Source: Kiritimatiellia bacterium
Lineage (GTDB): Bacteria; Verrucomicrobiota; Kiritimatiellia; SLAD01
Assembly: GCA_007134175.1 (NCBI GenBank)
Contig: SLLF01000124.1
Coordinates: 1 to 6,818 of the forward strand
DNA length: 6,818 nt
Direction of reading: 5' to 3'
Every line of letters starts with the position of its first letter. Position 1 is the first letter of the stretch. Below the pieces are notes generated by a model. That model saw only the letters and a program-made list of their open reading frames with translations, ran no database searches and was not told the origin of the DNA. This document shows, piece by piece, positions 6,680-6,818 of the stretch. Both the position numbers and the translations under genes were made by a program.

Positions 6680-6818
6680 TCGCACCCCCACACACCCACA
6701 CCGATAGGCCCATCTTCTACAGTTTCAATGCGTAATTTTCTCAGGAAAGTCGATTTTGATGGGGTTTTTGCGCTTTGGACTTCGGTGATTTCAAAATGTG
6801 TTGGCAAATAATTCGCGA

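Noticed and set aside
6728..6811. 27-codon plus-strand frame after the lipoprotein gene
   Set aside because: It lacks a ribosome-binding site and any recognisable sequence; frames this short are expected by chance.
1..6818. CRISPR arrays, tRNA or rRNA genes, insertion sequences
   Set aside because: No regularly spaced repeats, no cloverleaf or rRNA-like sequence and no transposase or terminal repeats were seen.

Overview
The window looks like a GC-rich Gram-negative chromosome. It holds three genes: two on the minus strand and one divergent gene on the plus strand. The lipobox lipoprotein, the sigma-54 activator and the choice-of-anchor A / SdrD-type surface protein together would fit a PVC-type bacterium (Verrucomicrobia, Kiritimatiellota or a relative). 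That placement is a low-confidence inference, because no taxonomic marker gene is present.

Positions 1-3065 (minus) are one uninterrupted reading frame of 1021 codons plus two bases that runs off the left edge. It encodes a secreted multidomain surface protein. In order it has a signal peptide, an unnamed N-terminal domain, a DUF11/DUF7507-type repeat, a cysteine-bracketed beta-rich domain, a Cna_B-like module, a second DUF11/DUF7507-type repeat, an SdrD B-type calcium-binding domain, and a nearly complete choice-of-anchor A domain. The stop codon and the C-terminal cell-surface anchor lie outside the window. Many short frames on both strands of this stretch are shadows of it.

Positions 3066-3246 separate the surface gene from the regulator upstream of it. 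They contain a near-perfect sigma-54 (-24/-12) promoter pointing at the surface gene. Positions 3247-4674 (minus) encode a complete NtrC-class response regulator (receiver, AAA+ with a GAYTGA loop, Fis-type helix-turn-helix). A dyad that could be its binding site lies in the 3' end of its own gene, about 130-150 bp upstream of the sigma-54 promoter. The simplest reading is a local circuit: the regulator, phosphorylated by a kinase not encoded here, switches on the surface protein through sigma-54. A weaker sigma-54-like motif ahead of the regulator hints at autoregulation.

Positions 4675-4825 are a short divergent intergenic region. Positions 4826-6679 (plus) encode a lipoprotein solute-binding protein of the OppA/DppA peptide ABC transporter family. 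No permease or ATPase gene follows within the window. Positions 6680-6818 contain no gene I can support.
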